Shown: positions 11,146 to 24,436, numbered from the stretch's first letter. The stretch: 64,000 nt of DNA from Uloborus plumipes (GCA_038373865.1 JAXGGA010002835.1:49616-113615); one strand, 5' to 3'. Numbers and translations: made by a program. Notes: generated by a model from the letters alone, not told the origin.

Positions 11146-11639
11146 AAATAGACAATATTTAAAAAAAAATTTAACTATTTGCTTAGCACACACTTATAAG
11201 ATAGAAAATATAGCATTGTAAACATTGCATTGCCCTTTTTTTATGCACATCATGAACTTTAACATGTTTTTGGTAACTTATGCTACATAGAACAGTGCAT
11301 TTTTGAAGTTAACATAAATCACTTAATTTACGTGAAAATACTCGTTTTAGCAATTCCCAATATTGAATTAAAGTGTAATAATCAATATTCTTCCTTTAAA
11401 ACAGTTATCTAAAGAAAAAAATTGAAACTTACCAACGTTGAAAGATTGACCATTTGCTTTGCTAAAAGTTAAATATTCCATTTGCAACTTCAAAGTGCTG
11501 CCAAAACTAAAAATACTACATTCTTAACAAAAAATTAGAATAAATAATAAACTTCTAACATTTTTAAACCAAAAAATATGTAAAACAGATGCATTGCTGT
11601 AATTTGATTTTTCCAACGCTTTTCCACACTTGCATGGAA
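11146..11639. other. AT-rich flank of the compound repeat
   Basis: No coding or structural signal seen. It is not clearly present upstream of the noisy copy at 7.3 kb. Confidence 0.4.
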
Positions 11640-11806
11640 GTGCCCAGCAGAGGTTCCAGTTTTAAACTGTAAAATTTACTGTCAAACTATAAAATTAGCA
11701 ATTTTGCAGTTTATTACTGTAAAATTAGCAATTTTTCAAGTTTATTAAATTACAGTTATAAAATTAGATGTATTGTACTGTAAAAACAATATTAATTTTT
11801 TACAGT
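11640..11806 (+). repeat. ACAGT-family MITE, 5'-truncated copy 2
   Basis: Begins at the internal GCAGAGGTTCCAGTTTTAAA block and ends with the family's right terminus TTTTTTACAGTGTA at 11806. The left terminus is missing. Confidence 0.8.
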
Positions 11807-12275
11807 GTATACTTTTCTTTTATTTTTAGAAAAGTTTATAAAAACTAAAAGCACAGCATATACTTGTATAATATTGCTTTTTTTATTCTCGTCAAGAAAA
11901 AAAAAAACTATTTGTAAAAAGCAAAAATAATAGCATTGAATAGTACATAAAGAAATTTGAAATGTTGTTTGCAATTTAAAGTAAAATTTGAAGTAAACCA
12001 CATGGTATAACTTTTTTTTAAGTGCGATAACTTGTCCCGAAATATAAGGGTTGGTACGACAAAATAGTACTCATTTAAGCGTCCATACACTTTTTAAAGT
12101 CTTAATAAAAAGGACTAAATATCTTTAATGAGTGATTAAATTTTTTAAAGCAATTTTATTCTTTCGAACAGAAAGTCAAGGTGATATGTTATATATTACA
12201 GTTGTATTTAGTTTAAAGAAAATAAGTGAATAAATAAATAAAAAACAGGCTTAAAACTTCCTTTTTCCTTTTTCA
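11807..12275 (+). repeat. Flank segment duplicated (noisily) at 7.6-8.16 kb
   Basis: The cleaner of two copies; see the copy at 7242-8155 for matched landmarks. The similarity stops at the AACTTCCTTTTTCC block. There the other copy passes into the compound repeat while this one continues into unique sequence. Confidence 0.7.
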
Positions 12276-14368
12276 TTATGAACTTTTTGATCTTTTTTTA
12301 AAGACAATATTTTAAACTGGAATGCAAGCTTCTCACACTTTTGTAAATTTTGGAAAAATGGGGGAACAAATACGAAAATCCTTTTCCAATACTCAAACTT
12401 TAATTTTATTGAAAAAAAATGGAAACTTTTAAAGAACATTGGTGATAAGTTAGTTGAAAATGCAAACATTACATTTTTACTTTAATATTATAAAACACCG
12501 TTTTGAATTCACTTAAGATTTAAACACACAAATTATTTCTGTTGAAGTTACTAGTTGTAAATTTCTTCTTAAAATGGAACCTTTTTACTTCTTAATCTTT
12601 AATGAAGCTCTTTTAATGCATTAAATCGAAGCAACATTTGCTGGTTGCGAAAACTAATGACAGTTGTTACTAAATAATTACTAGCTGTAATTAAACATTT
12701 TTTCCGAGAATTAAAATCCTTGCAATAAAACTTTTGCCTAATTTTTGATCAAATCGATATTTTATGATAAGTGTTATTTTTTAAGCCTAGAACCAGTATT
12801 TTATTGTTGTATTTAGGAAAAAATAGTTAAAAGCAATGCTTAGATCTTCTATATGAAAAAAAGAGAGGGAAAGAGGTTTTCTTAAGATTTTTTCCCTATG
12901 ACGCACAAATTTAGCATCCTCTTCTCCGGTTTCATTTTTGGTAAATTAAAATACATAAGTTAAAGACATTTGTTGTTCAATACACTGTTTCAAAAAAAGA
13001 CACTGTGTCGCAAAGAAAGATGTTATAGTTTTTAAATGATTTATCCCTATGAACTGTACATTGTAATGTACGTAAAATCTAAAAAAATTAAAGAAATTTA
13101 ATAGGTTTGGATTTATTAGAAAAAAGTTCTGATTTATTTAATTGCAGTAAAAACGCTGTGGCACATCCTGTGTCTTTCGTTTTTCTTTCTTTCTTTCTTT
13201 TTTTTTGCGGGGGGGGGGGGCAATGACAAATTTCTTTTTTTTTTCTTTTGTAATTCAGACGTCGTTTAATCCTTTCTTTAGTCGACATTTTTTCCAAAAA
13301 ATTTCTTTCCGTACATTTAGTTTTGTCAGTCCTGCTAAGTTCAAAACATTTCATTCTAGAACTACTATTTTAAGGATAAAGCCCTTTCCGAACCTAGACG
13401 CAAGTGAAAGGAACAAGTTTTCTGAAACATTTTAATTAAAATATCATTCTAGTGATAAATTATCATTTACCTTTCGAGAGCCAGATAATTAAGAGTTTCA
13501 AAAAGAAATTTTTCTGCAGAGTCTCATATTGAAGCAGTAAAACACTTTGAACAACACTAATTTACATATCACGCAGCTTTCTATACCATTCGTGACAAAG
13601 CGAGCTTGTTCATTTAAACGTAGCGTTAAGCAGAATTCGGAAACACACTCCGAAATTTTCTGTTCTGTTTAAATTAAAGCACGCGGTACAGTCCAGAAAT
13701 ATTTGAAAGTTTCGAATTTTACTTGAACAACATTCATTTTATTCCTTTGTTAATATGTATGTCGAGATATTTCTAAACGTATTACTAGATAGAACTGAAT
13801 GCATTACTTATAGCAGCATGCTTGGAAAAAAGAGAAAAGTTATGCGGTTACGAGCAACATACAAGAATATTTGTAACAGATGTTCAAAATTAGGTAATTT
13901 GTTATTAATCCCTACTAGGATTTTAAATGAGCGAGTAACTTGGTGTGTTTGTTTGTTATGCATATACATTTATTTTTAAAGAATTTCTTTGAAATTTGCA
14001 GCATAGAGTTATGTGTGGCAAAGTAGAAATATTCACTGAGTAATTTTTAGGCATAAATTTTTAATTTTTAAAGGTCTTTTCAGATTACTCTCACGTCTTA
14101 TATTTTATATAAATGACACAATGTTAGCTAAAAATAGTAGATAAAACAACAGAAAATAAAATGCTGGGAGTGCTTTCCAAATATGTTGGGGTATAAATTA
14201 ATAATAGTAACCCAAAACGTAGAAATTTTTTTTGTAAAGTTCAACTTTTTCTAAAACACAGTACTCTTAAGAACAATGATAAAAATAGTATTGAAAATGT
14301 AGCCGTTTCATATGTTTGCTAAATTATATACCGCTTAAATGAATTATGATATTCAACATCTAAAAATA
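12276..14368. other. Intergenic, simple-sequence tracts only
   Basis: Holds a TTTC/TTTCT run with an 11-base G run (about 13175-13222). The overlapping frames there are low complexity (KRKKK on one strand, F-rich on the other). No gene or element ends recognised. Confidence 0.5.
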
Positions 14369-14370
14369 TA

Positions 14371-15087
<717 letters not shown>

Positions 15088-15089
15088 TA

Positions 15090-16500
15090 TAACTTTTGAG
15101 CTACGGCTTAATAAAGCATTTTTCATAGAATCTCCAAATAAAAGCAAATATACTTTGTTTTATAAAAATCCTATGTATAGTTCACGAAAAAAACAAGTGA
15201 TAAAATCTTGTATGTTTTTAAGCTACGTCCATATTTCTTGAATTTTTAGATGTAATAATTATTTCACTTTTTAAAGTTTAAAATTTTGGTTTATAATTTA
15301 GTGTCTAAGAGCAACTGTATTAAGACAAGAATTAATAATAGATTGTTACCATCAGAAATTCTTGCGAGTAGAATTTTCATAAAGCTCTGCATTAAATATC
15401 GCATATGAATGGCAACAATTCATGTTGTTTCCAAAATATAGTTAAATATTGTTGGAAATACTGCTTTTCATAAATACTGGTGGCTATTGCAGTAATATTG
15501 TTCTGTATTGTAAATGGTATGACGTAATTGTATTTACAAAAGCCATTCAGGTATTATTTATACTCGAGCACTACTCAAGTATAATTCAAGCAAATTATTT
15601 ATAATTGAGAATGTAGGAAATATACTGTAAAAATTAAAATCATGATTTTTATTTTATGACAATGTTTTTCTCTAAAAATAATTTAGTTAGGAAAAATATA
15701 TGAAAGAAAGCTCAGTACAGCAGATATAAAATGTTGAATCAGAGGAAAGGAGATTAAAGCTACTGACATAACCATAAACGTGACATCACAATAAGTGATA
15801 TGAACATGATCTTAATTTATAGACTTATATAATTGAATTTTACATTTTTATGTTTATTTGTGTACTTGTGTGTACATGCATGTATACACGTAAAGTTGAA
15901 CTGCAGGGCAAACCTGTACTGGGTAATAGAAAACAACTAAACAAAACTTTATAGAAATTTATGGATGAAAACGCAATTGTGACGCGCTAGATGTACCCAA
16001 AGCCAGAAACCGACGTATGCCACAAAAAGCAAATGTGTTGCACAGAGGCGATACTATACAACGTCTCAGTTTTTAAGAAACTTTTAAAGACGTTGTTTAA
16101 AGTTGTGGCTAGTAGCGCTATAACAGAAGCGTCGAAATGGCTCATTGTTGCAACGGGTCGTGCGTTTTTGTCCTTTTGACGTAAGTAGCACAGATGCAGG
16201 TCACAAATTTTGACAACGGGTTTATACTTTCATCAAAGTAAGCGGTGTGTAATATCGGCTATGTGTAGTAAACTCAACCTGTGTCGCATCTTTTAGTCTC
16301 TGGCTTTGTGTGCACAATTCTTCAGCTCCCTATACATTCTTGCTTGATTTGATGTTACACCCACAAAAGTTTTGTCTTGTTATTCAGATTCATTCTGTAT
16401 GTAACAAATGAATCATGTCAAAAACCAAACAAGCATTACTAAGGTCGCCTAATAGGAAGTTAAATAAATGACCACCTAATATCTATAAAATGATAACTCA
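15090..16500. other. Intergenic, nothing recognised
   Basis: AT-rich with no frame above about 63 codons. A slightly more GC-rich patch at 15980-16180 has a 62-codon frame with no family resemblance. Confidence 0.5.
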
Positions 16501-16504
16501 CTAT

Positions 16505-16995
16505 TTAAAAAAAAGGGCTTGGGAGATAAAGGGTAAGAAGAATAAACCGACATTGCGAGTAATTACAGTTGAAAGTTTTACTATAGCAGTTGTTGCAGCT
16601 TTTTTGTTTTCAGGTTTTGTCATTAAGTGAGCGTATGAAGTTGGTCGAATGACATCTACTTTTTGATATGCTAAGTTTTGTTTGCTTATCTGCATCCATT
16701 GTTTACCATTATCCGGATTTTCAAAAAGGGTAACATACCGTAAATCAGGGTTACTTGGACCCAGAAGAGGGCTACTTGAACCCACAGTAAAATGATAAAA
16801 TCTGGGTTTGGTACTAGCGTTAGAGACTGCAGAGGGCTTCTACCTAGTGGAGAAACGAGGAACTACGTGCAAGTCTTCAACTAGCAGGTACCAAACCTAG
16901 ATTTTATCATTTTATTGTAGTGGGCTCAAGTAACCCCCTAGGGTCCAAGTAACCCTGATTTACGGTAACTCTTTCATCCTCTGAACCCTTCAATT
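16505..16995 (-). repeat. TTAA-type inverted-terminal repeat element, copy A (interrupted)
   Basis: Aligns in opposite orientation to 19313-19572 over about 250 bp, excluding a 228-bp insertion at 16738-16965. Its ends are imperfect inverted repeats: AAAGGGCTTGGGAGATAAAG on the left and, read in reverse from the right, GAAGGGTTCAGAGGATGAAA. Part of it reads as a 94-codon open frame on the minus strand (16501-16785), but the other copy does not keep that frame open, so I do not call it a gene. Confidence 0.7.
16738..16965. mobile_element. Palindromic TA-flanked MITE
   Basis: A 228-bp near-perfect inverted repeat: each arm is about 95 bp, starting CCGTAAATCAGGGTTACTTG, with a loop of about 40-75 bp. 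It is flanked by TA at 16736-16737 and 16966-16967. The related copy at 19.3 kb lacks it and has a single TA at the same point, so the insertion and its target duplication are directly visible. Subterminal repeats of ACTTGGACCC/ACTTGAACCC occur in each arm. It is probably mobilised by a Tc1/mariner/pogo-type transposase, by inference from the TA target. Confidence 0.9.
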
Positions 16996-19312
16996 TTTAA
17001 GTAGCTTTAATGTACTTAAGTACTAGTAGGTGATTTTTTTCCTCGCTTTAAATTCCAGGAAGAGAAACTATTAATTGTACGAAAACTATACTCAAAACAT
17101 ATTGTTAATTTATTTTCATTATCAAGAACTGATAGCAAATAGATTCTTTAAGTAAAGGACAATATTTGAGCACAGGAAGGAAGTTTAAAGTTCAAGATAA
17201 AGTTGTGGAAGACATTTAATGAACATTTCACGAAGTTTCATCAACATCCATGAGCCAGCGAAAAGCAAATATTACACCGGAGAGTTTGAACACAGCTAAA
17301 GCATTTGCTAAATTAGCTCTCAAACGACAATGTCTGAAAGAGCCGAAATCAATTTAATTTGCTACAAGTAAAAAGTTTTAAAATCTTTGAAGATGATCCC
17401 TTGTCGGCTGTAAAACGGATCAACTAGCCGTTTTGCACTCCGGCACTGCAACATCAGATCCCAATTTACGCAATAAAACTAAAGGAAAACGACTTTGTTT
17501 CAAGATCCTTTTAAGCAAAAAGAAGTTGCATTTTTCAACTGGGGGAGCGGCTTGATGACTTGATTGCTAAAAAAGGCACTCGTCCATACAATTGCACCTT
17601 TTGTATTTATTTGATTTTGAAAGCTTTTTATTTAGGAAACTTTTTTTTAAAAGAATAATTAACACCGCGTTTTTTCATTGTTCAAAGAAGGCTTTTTTTC
17701 AAATCAGAAGCACTTTGTTTCTAACAGTTAGAGAAATTGTTGAGAAAGCCAGTTTTATTTCCTCTGTGAGTAATTAGGGGAAATAATTTTCACCTAAAAT
17801 TCCGAAAGCAGTATTCCATACATTTGCACATTACCTTTAATTTTCAAAATTTCTCGTAAAAATGGATAATTTTCTTATGTTTCATGAAACATTTTTTTTA
17901 ATGATCAACGCCAAATATTTCCATGGCTGGAGATTGGGTAATTTTAAGAATCAAAGGCCACTTTACTCCTTTCTATTTCAGAAATTTATTTTTACTGTAA
18001 AATCGAAATATTCTAGTTTTGCTTTATCATTTTTTTTATAAACACATAAAAGGTAGTAAGGTAATGGAGTTAAAGGTGGTCCTTATACAGCTTTGGTGAG
18101 TTGTCATACATTTCTTTTTAGGTGTATTTAACAGATTTTTTTAAATGTTGAATTTTACATTTATGTAGTTCAATTTCTTTCGTTAGTTAAAATTGAACTT
18201 TTTTTATACTACACAAAATTTGTAACTTTTGAGCCATCTTTGGAGCATAGAGTTACAAAAATATTCCATGTGCTGGAAACCACTTGTAAAACTTAAAAAA
18301 AAATACTAGCGTTTATTTTTTTAAAGCAATGCATTGTAAATCAAATAAACCAAATTAATTATAAATTACAAAAATCACAATACAGACTTTTTTGATCCAA
18401 CGATGTTATGACTTACTTCATTTTTTCATAAGCTTCTAATGAGAGAGTAAAGGTAACACGCCAAACGAATATACACTTATATCTTTTGGTAATGTTTTAC
18501 AAAAATTTGTTTAACAGCATTACATGTTAATATTTCTAAGTACCTCTAAAAGTACGAAATATTTTTTTTATATAGAATTCTTTCAAATCAATAAATACTT
18601 TGTATAATTTAAAGAGTAAAATAGTTATACATTAATGCTCTATATTTTCTCAATAAGGCAGAATTTTTCAATCAGATAATTTGATGCTATTTTATGGAAA
18701 CTATGAAAAATATGTGTAGTGTAGTATATGTTCTTAATTTCTAATGAAATGAATTCCTTTACAACTACAAAAGCTTGAAATTTAACGACAATTATTTAAA
18801 GCTATCTTTTCATTCGATTTAAGTAACGAGTACACAGAAAACTCCTGACAGTTGATGGATATTTTCGTTAAACCATTAGAGTATCAAGACATATTTTTCA
18901 CGAATATATAATGATTTATTTACAAAATGACTGAGCTAACATCAGTGCCACAAATGGATGTACGTTTTGGAATCATCAATTACATTTACAATGCCTCCAT
19001 AAAATTGTTTCAGTGAAACGGTTATTCATATAAAAATATCTTCTGCAAAGAATCATTTGTCATTCAATCTTCCAATCTTGCCAGAGCAGTCGATGTGGTT
19101 TTGAGTAATGTTATATTATCCTAGCATTTGATAGACAAATATTTCTTCTTATTATTTTCTTTTTTTAAAAAACTTTTCTCATTTTGGAATATAATTTTCA
19201 AGCAGTAACAAGTACGGTGCAGTTGTAAGTTATAAAAAACTATAATTGTTGTGAGTTCAATATATATAGAATTTTTTTTTACTTCTTATCATTTTTAAAA
19301 GCATATGTAACA
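16996..19312. other. Intergenic, nothing recognised
   Basis: AT-rich. A somewhat more balanced stretch at 17240-17560 has no frame longer than 60 codons that resembles a protein family. Confidence 0.5.
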
Positions 19313-19572
19313 ATTGAGCTGCTTGGAGGATGAAAGGGTATGTTACATTTTAAGAAATGAACGCTTCGAACTATGGTAAGCAATGGAAGCAGATAAGCAA
19401 ATAAAATTTGGTACATCAAAAAGTAGATGTCATCATACCAATTTCATACGTACAATAACGACAAAACCAGAAGACAAAAAAGGTGCAACAACTGCAACAA
19501 TAAAACTTCAAACTTTAATAAGTCGCAATTTCTGTTTTGTCACATAACCCTTTCATCTCCCAAGCCCTTTAA
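19313..19572 (+). repeat. TTAA-type inverted-terminal repeat element, copy B
   Basis: About 70% similar to the reverse complement of copy A by eye. Its termini match each other: GCTGCTTGGAGGATGAAAGG on the left, and GGGCTTGGGAGATGAAAGGG read in reverse from the right. The right end abuts TTTAA and the left TTGA, so a degenerate TTAA target is likely. It carries the empty site for the palindromic MITE found in copy A. Confidence 0.7.
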
Positions 19573-19602
19573 TTGTATCCGCGGAATATTTGTCGTTAAT
19601 AA

Positions 19603-20165
19603 CTAAAATTGTGGATAGATATTGAGCCTGGTGAATGATTTAGATGATTGATACATGATAAACATACGAAGTACACTGTATGAGTAAAAAAATAAACACA
19701 TTGTTTGGCTAAAACAATGTATTTTATTGAGCAGTTGGGTACAAAAGGGGAAAAACACAGTTTGTGCATATGCGAAGATCAATTTAAAAATGGGTTTTCT
19801 TAAAAGGAAAAAAAAATAGTGTCGGGTAGATGACCAACAATGTTTGACACCTCTTAAGCATGGGGTCAAGCAGGTTGCTAATAATTTGCTGGGTATTCTG
19901 TCCCACTACTGCATAAAAATTTCCCCCAGTTCTTTTATAGTTTGTTGCGGAAGTAGGTGGTCAGAGACAAATCTGGATAGAATGTCCTAAACATTCCATA
20001 TTAGGTTTATGTCTGGAGAGAATGCTGGCCATTCTATCGTATGATTTATCCCTCGAAAAGGATATCATCCACGAAGTTAGCAAGGTGTGACGTAGTCCTA
20101 TAACATGAAATAGTGGCAGCTCCTGCAGTGTAAGGGACTGTAATAGGTATGACAATCTCATTCGT
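19603..20165 (-). pseudogene. Tc1-like transposase fragment (C-terminal half)
   Basis: Read on the minus strand, pieces in shifting frames match the Tc1 catalytic and C-terminal region in the right order. A degraded MQDxxxP block comes first (near 20100). EWPAFSPDINLIWNV follows (near 20025), standing for the W-P-x-x-SPD-x-NPI-E-x-VWD motif. DRIPSK (near 19900) and LRGVKHCWSSTR (19810-19860), the usual C-terminal end, come last. Several stops and frameshifts occur, and the N-terminal DNA-binding part is absent. It is a different lineage from the element at 4346, as judged by its C-terminal sequence. The left end of the element may be near 19670 (TACACTGTATGAG), but no partner terminus was found. 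Confidence 0.75.
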
Positions 20166-20504
20166 ACATATGCAACTCAACAGCTTCTGTTAAAATAACT
20201 AGCAGAGTTTCAGAAGTGTCAAATTCATTGGTGTAGCATTAATAGAAATGACTGTATACTTATTAAAATAGATGCATTTATTCTACATGCAAGAATTAAA
20301 TGAAAAGAAACGTATTTACAAAACGACATAGCCAAACATACAACTGACAAGATAACCAACTTAGAACTTGTTGCCAAAACATACCGTGGTTATGGAATGG
20401 ATGTTATCTCTAAAAATCTAGCTATCAAAATTTAACTATTTATTTTCAGTTTAACACTATAAACTACTATACACGCAGTTTTAGCTGGCACGGCATTTAT
20501 ACTA

Positions 20505-20690
20505 CAGTCCAGACTGCTTATTAGCGGACCGGTTAAAAGAACATGACGCTTAATATAACACATTTTCAAAGTACCAAACTACTGTAGTGCATTCTTTTGA
20601 TCCCAAGTAATTTAATATATCGCTCATTAAAACATTTTTGGGGCAAAATGGCTATTCCATCAAGCGGGCTTAGAATCTTGATTATGTGCT
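20505..20690. mobile_element. Possible pogo/Tigger-type MITE
   Basis: TA at 20503-20504 is followed by CAGTCCAGACTGCTTATTAG, which looks like a Tigger terminus. CAAGCGGGCTTAGAATC near 20663 could be a degraded opposite end, but the inverted match is weak. Confidence 0.25.
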
Positions 20691-21824
20691 CTTTTTGTTA
20701 TCAAAACATTCTCGACAACCATATCTATAAATAGTTACAATCCATGCTCGATAGTTACCGAATAATACCTCTTAACCTCAATCGAAATATATTAAAACTC
20801 ATTTCTAACCGCTTAATGCAAAAATACCAATCGTATGTCTCCTTTGTTTAAAACTGTAAAACATCACAAATTTAATTCATTACTTACTTATTCAATATGT
20901 AGGTTTTCTTATGTGGAATTGCATTCTTCTTCTATAAGTTTCCTCTTAAAATTTAAAACTACTTTAGATCTACTGGCAGTTGTCGTTTAATCACAATTTG
21001 TTTTATCAAATTTGCAGGTGCAGTTTATTATAACAAGTCAAAACCTTATAAACGAAAACGGTTCTAAATATAAACTGACAGGCATTATCTTTATTTGAAA
21101 TTTCAAACGCCTTCCAATATATATTCAACTTTATCTCAAATAATGCAATATTGATGCGGGAAAACTATTTTGACAGCTTAAGAACTGATAACATTCTAAG
21201 GTCCACAGCTGTTTTAAGGTATCTGAAGGAAAGAGCAAACATCTATTTGACGTTAAGAAATGCTTTATTGTGTTACTAAAAAAAAAGTTTAAATGTTTTA
21301 TTGATTATGCTTTATGCAAACACGTTTAGCATTTTCGTTGAATAAAGAAACTGTAAGCGTTTGTGTGATTTTTTTATTTATTGTTTACTATAACTTTGTG
21401 GTAAAGCACATTTTCTTCTAAAACAAATGTGTTGGTATATTAACATATTTATCGTTACATGAATATTGATTACCTTTTGTTCAACATATATTTGCTTTTC
21501 TGTAAGCAAATGTCTCTTTTGAAAATCACTGAAATAACTATAAAAGGCAAACTAATATAAAAAAGGGGATTAATATTTCAGAAAAATAAGGTAATGTAAA
21601 CTTTGTAGAAAATATTCAAACGAAACTTTACAAGCATTGTCTTTTGTTGAAATATATGTAAGTAATGGATTTTTTGTCTACGATGTTCACATTATAGCTT
21701 TAAATACAGTTAAAAGATAAAATACTGATGTACCAAATTTTATCAGAGTAAAATTATTTCTCTTTAAATTGCTATCAGTTCCGTACGTAAACTGCAAAAA
21801 TATTTAAGCCCTATTAATTATACG
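20691..21824. other. Intergenic, nothing recognised
   Basis: AT-rich. No frame of interest, no terminal repeats, no tandem array. Confidence 0.5.
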
Positions 21825-22275
21825 TATATACTAGTGGATATTCCCGGTGTTGCGCTGGTTAAAATGCAACATGAAAAATCCAAGAAGGTATTTTTTGTAA
21901 CAAGAATGAAATAGGTGAGCCTTGAATTTATAATTCATTGTTAATCGTAATATTTGTTGGAAAATATACTCATATTTAAATGTGTTAAACTTTATCAATT
22001 TGTATTCTTAAATACTTATATCTATTGCTATATCTATACAAAATTGAAAGAAAATGGCCATATGGCCATTTTGAGACAAGAAATTTGAATTTTGAGCTTT
22101 TTGGATTTTTTTTTTTTTTTTTTTCAAATTTTAAAATTTTCCCTATGTGAATTCTAGTGCATCAAGAAACATCTGTGCCAAGTTTGATGACAATCCGACG
22201 AAAACTGTGGATTTATATAAGGAACAATCATCCATACAAACAAACATTCATCCATTTTTATGTATATAGATATTG
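21825..22275 (+). repeat. RTE-like LINE tail or derived SINE
   Basis: The left part (ACTAGTGGATATTCCCGGTG, then TTGCGCTGG) and the right part (CTGTGCCAAGTTTGATGACA, then AATCCGACG..., ending in a short TATATAGAT tail near 22265) have the layout of 3' ends of RTE-clade LINEs and the SINEs that use them. No reverse transcriptase coding sequence is present. A poly-T tract (22110-22124) interrupts it. Confidence 0.5.
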
Positions 22276-23958
22276 ATTTTTTTTGACGAGTTCCATTTCT
22301 ACACTTCCATTTGAAACAAATATACTTTATGTGAGAATTGTTCTCTCGTGAAGCGTGCCAGAAACATCCAAAAATAACGCAAAGTCTAAACACAGAATTC
22401 ATATGCATCAAAAATCTGACACGAAATGGCAGTAATTAGTCTCTTTCTTTGATTTTTCTTTTCTTTTTTTGCTTCAGAAGCCGGAAAGATAAGAATGTTT
22501 TCGGTTAAGCATAACCGTTTTGTCTAAAACATATTGTAGAGATAGAAACTGGCTTAAACTATGACAAGAAATGGCGCTAAATTGTGGTGCCAATCTTTTA
22601 GTCAGAATAGGGCTTAGTGATTACACAGGGAAACCGGGATTTTTGTGAACCTTGTTTTTGTCTAACTTCTGGCTTCTAAGACCAAAAGCGATCTTAGTTT
22701 TGGATAGTAAAGCTCTTAAAATGCTTAGAGCTTAAAGCAATGAATTCAAAAAATTAGGACATTTCTTTTTTTTTTTAATTCAGGTCAAAAACAAATGTTT
22801 CGCGGTTAGAAGTTATTACATTTATTCCAAATAGAATACATTTTGTTCGATAAACACGAACTTTTTTGTTGATTCTCTACTGTTTTTTTTTTTTGTTTTT
22901 TTTTTTGCTGTAACAATACTGTAAAGTAAAATTTGTAATAAATAAAAGATATTATATTTTGGAAATTAAACTTTTTTTTTTCAATCTAAAAATGTTTCTA
23001 TCCGTCAACAGAGAAATAGAGAAATAAAGCTTCTTATATCCGTGTTCCGGAAAAAAAGTTGGTTAAGTAGGTCTCAGTCACATAATATGTCGGAAAAACC
23101 CTTAAAAAACTAACTACAGTTCTAAAAACAGAATAACTTCATTGCATTTTAACAAATCAAATTCTACTCAAAGGATATGTTGTTCAAAATTGTTCCCTTG
23201 CATAATGTTTTTTTAAAATAAAAAGCATTAAATGAAAAAAAGAAAGGAGACAAATCGGAGTAAGTTTCATGATAACTAGAAAATACCAGTTTGTGCCACA
23301 TTTATATTCATAAATCTAACCTCAGATTTCAGATAAAATGCTATATCTTTAAAAACCGTAAAATTTATTGCGTTTTCTTTACAAGTGATGACATACGGTT
23401 TATATCTTTTATGGGGACATTAATGTCTCTCAGATTTAGAGGTCTTCTTCTGCGTCTTCAATAAATGTTCGTTACTTTGTGGCTTTGATAATGGTGTAGT
23501 GCAACGACTTATGGTTATTTTATGTTTCCAAAGATATTATTACTATTTCACACATTACATTTATTGTACATAATTATTGAAGGAAGGCAACCAAAAGAAT
23601 GAAAATGGTGTCATTTTGTGGGAAAAAAAAGTTTAAAAATTATTTAATTCAATCTCTATATTAATGAATTTAATTTTTTGAAGATTATTTTTTTTTGTTT
23701 TCACGGTTGGTTTATTCAATTGGTTTCATGGCGCAAGAACTTTAATACGCATTACTGCTAAACTCATTTTAATGAGAATTTAAATCTAGGAGAGGCTAGT
23801 TTTGTTAAAAATTCAATCTTCAACAACACTTTTAGCTGCGTTTGACAAGCAGTTTTATTTCGGTTTGTTTCGTGAAACATTTTGGATTCGCACGTTAAAA
23901 TGTAATGCTCAAAAAAAAAAAAAAAACTTTACACAATTAATAAAGGAACTAGAAGCCA
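22276..23958. other. Intergenic with poly-T/poly-A tracts
   Basis: Homopolymer tracts near 22755, 22880-22900, 22972 and 23908-23924. No gene recognised. Confidence 0.5.
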
Positions 23959-24308
23959 CACTGCAAAAAGTTAACTGTTGTTTTTACAGTATAATACTGG
24001 TAGCCGAGGTTCGAATTTAAAATTGTAAAATGCACAGTAATAAACTGTAACACCAGCAACTTTACAGTTTCTTACAGTAAAGTTAGAAATTTTGCAGTTT
24101 AAAGCCGTAAAATTCAGCTGTATTATACTGTAACAACAACAGTATAATACTTTCAGCAGAAGTTCCACTTTAAAACTGTAAAATGTATGGTAATAAATTA
24201 AAACTAGCAATTTTACAGTTTATTACTGTAAAATTAGCATTTTTTACAGTTTATTACGATAACATTAGCTGTATTGTACTGTAAAAACAACATTCATTTT
24301 TAACAGTG
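23959..24308 (+). mobile_element. ACAGT-family MITE, complete copy 3
   Basis: Starts CACTGCAAAAAGTTAACTGT and ends ACAACATTCATTTTTAACAGTG. The two ends are inverted versions of CACTGYAAAAAATGAA-TGTTGTTTTTACAG. CA flanks both sides where TA is seen elsewhere. Inside are repeated short palindromes (TTTTACAGTTTATTACTGTAA type) and two copies of a GGCAGCNGAGGTTCC block, so the element looks like an internally duplicated ~170-bp unit. Confidence 0.88.
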
Positions 24309-24436
24309 CAAGTCGGCTAGATTAGCAGTCTTCGGCGACGGCCTCGACCTCGTTACCCATGGCGGCTGGTTGGTGCACAGTACCTTCAGCGTGTAATGCA
24401 GTCTCTTTGCCCTGTCTTGCAACTTGTATCGGTGCA
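24309..24436 (-). other. GC-rich single-copy patch with a coding-like minus-strand frame
   Basis: This 128-bp patch is sandwiched between the MITE and the start of a duplicated block. It is far more GC-rich than its surroundings. One minus-strand frame stays open for about 38 codons to a TAA (codon-like use of GCC, GTC and GAG), and includes an ATG in the context GCCGCCATGG. I do not recognise the peptide (it ends MGNEVEAVAEDC). It may be a fragment of an exon or of a mobile element cut by the MITE, or chance. Confidence 0.25.

Noticed and set aside
8739..11193. Many overlapping frames rich in W, R, Y, F and L or K, Y, R, Q, including one of 163 codons
   Set aside because: They are the 19-bp minisatellite read in different frames. 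The period is not a multiple of three and frames shift with each indel.
13088..13435. 88- and 76-codon frames on opposite strands
   Set aside because: Low-complexity Lys/Arg or Phe sequence caused by TTTC and G runs.
16501..16785. 94-codon frame on the minus strand as a gene
   Set aside because: It extends across a MITE boundary, and the sister copy at 19.3 kb does not keep the frame open.
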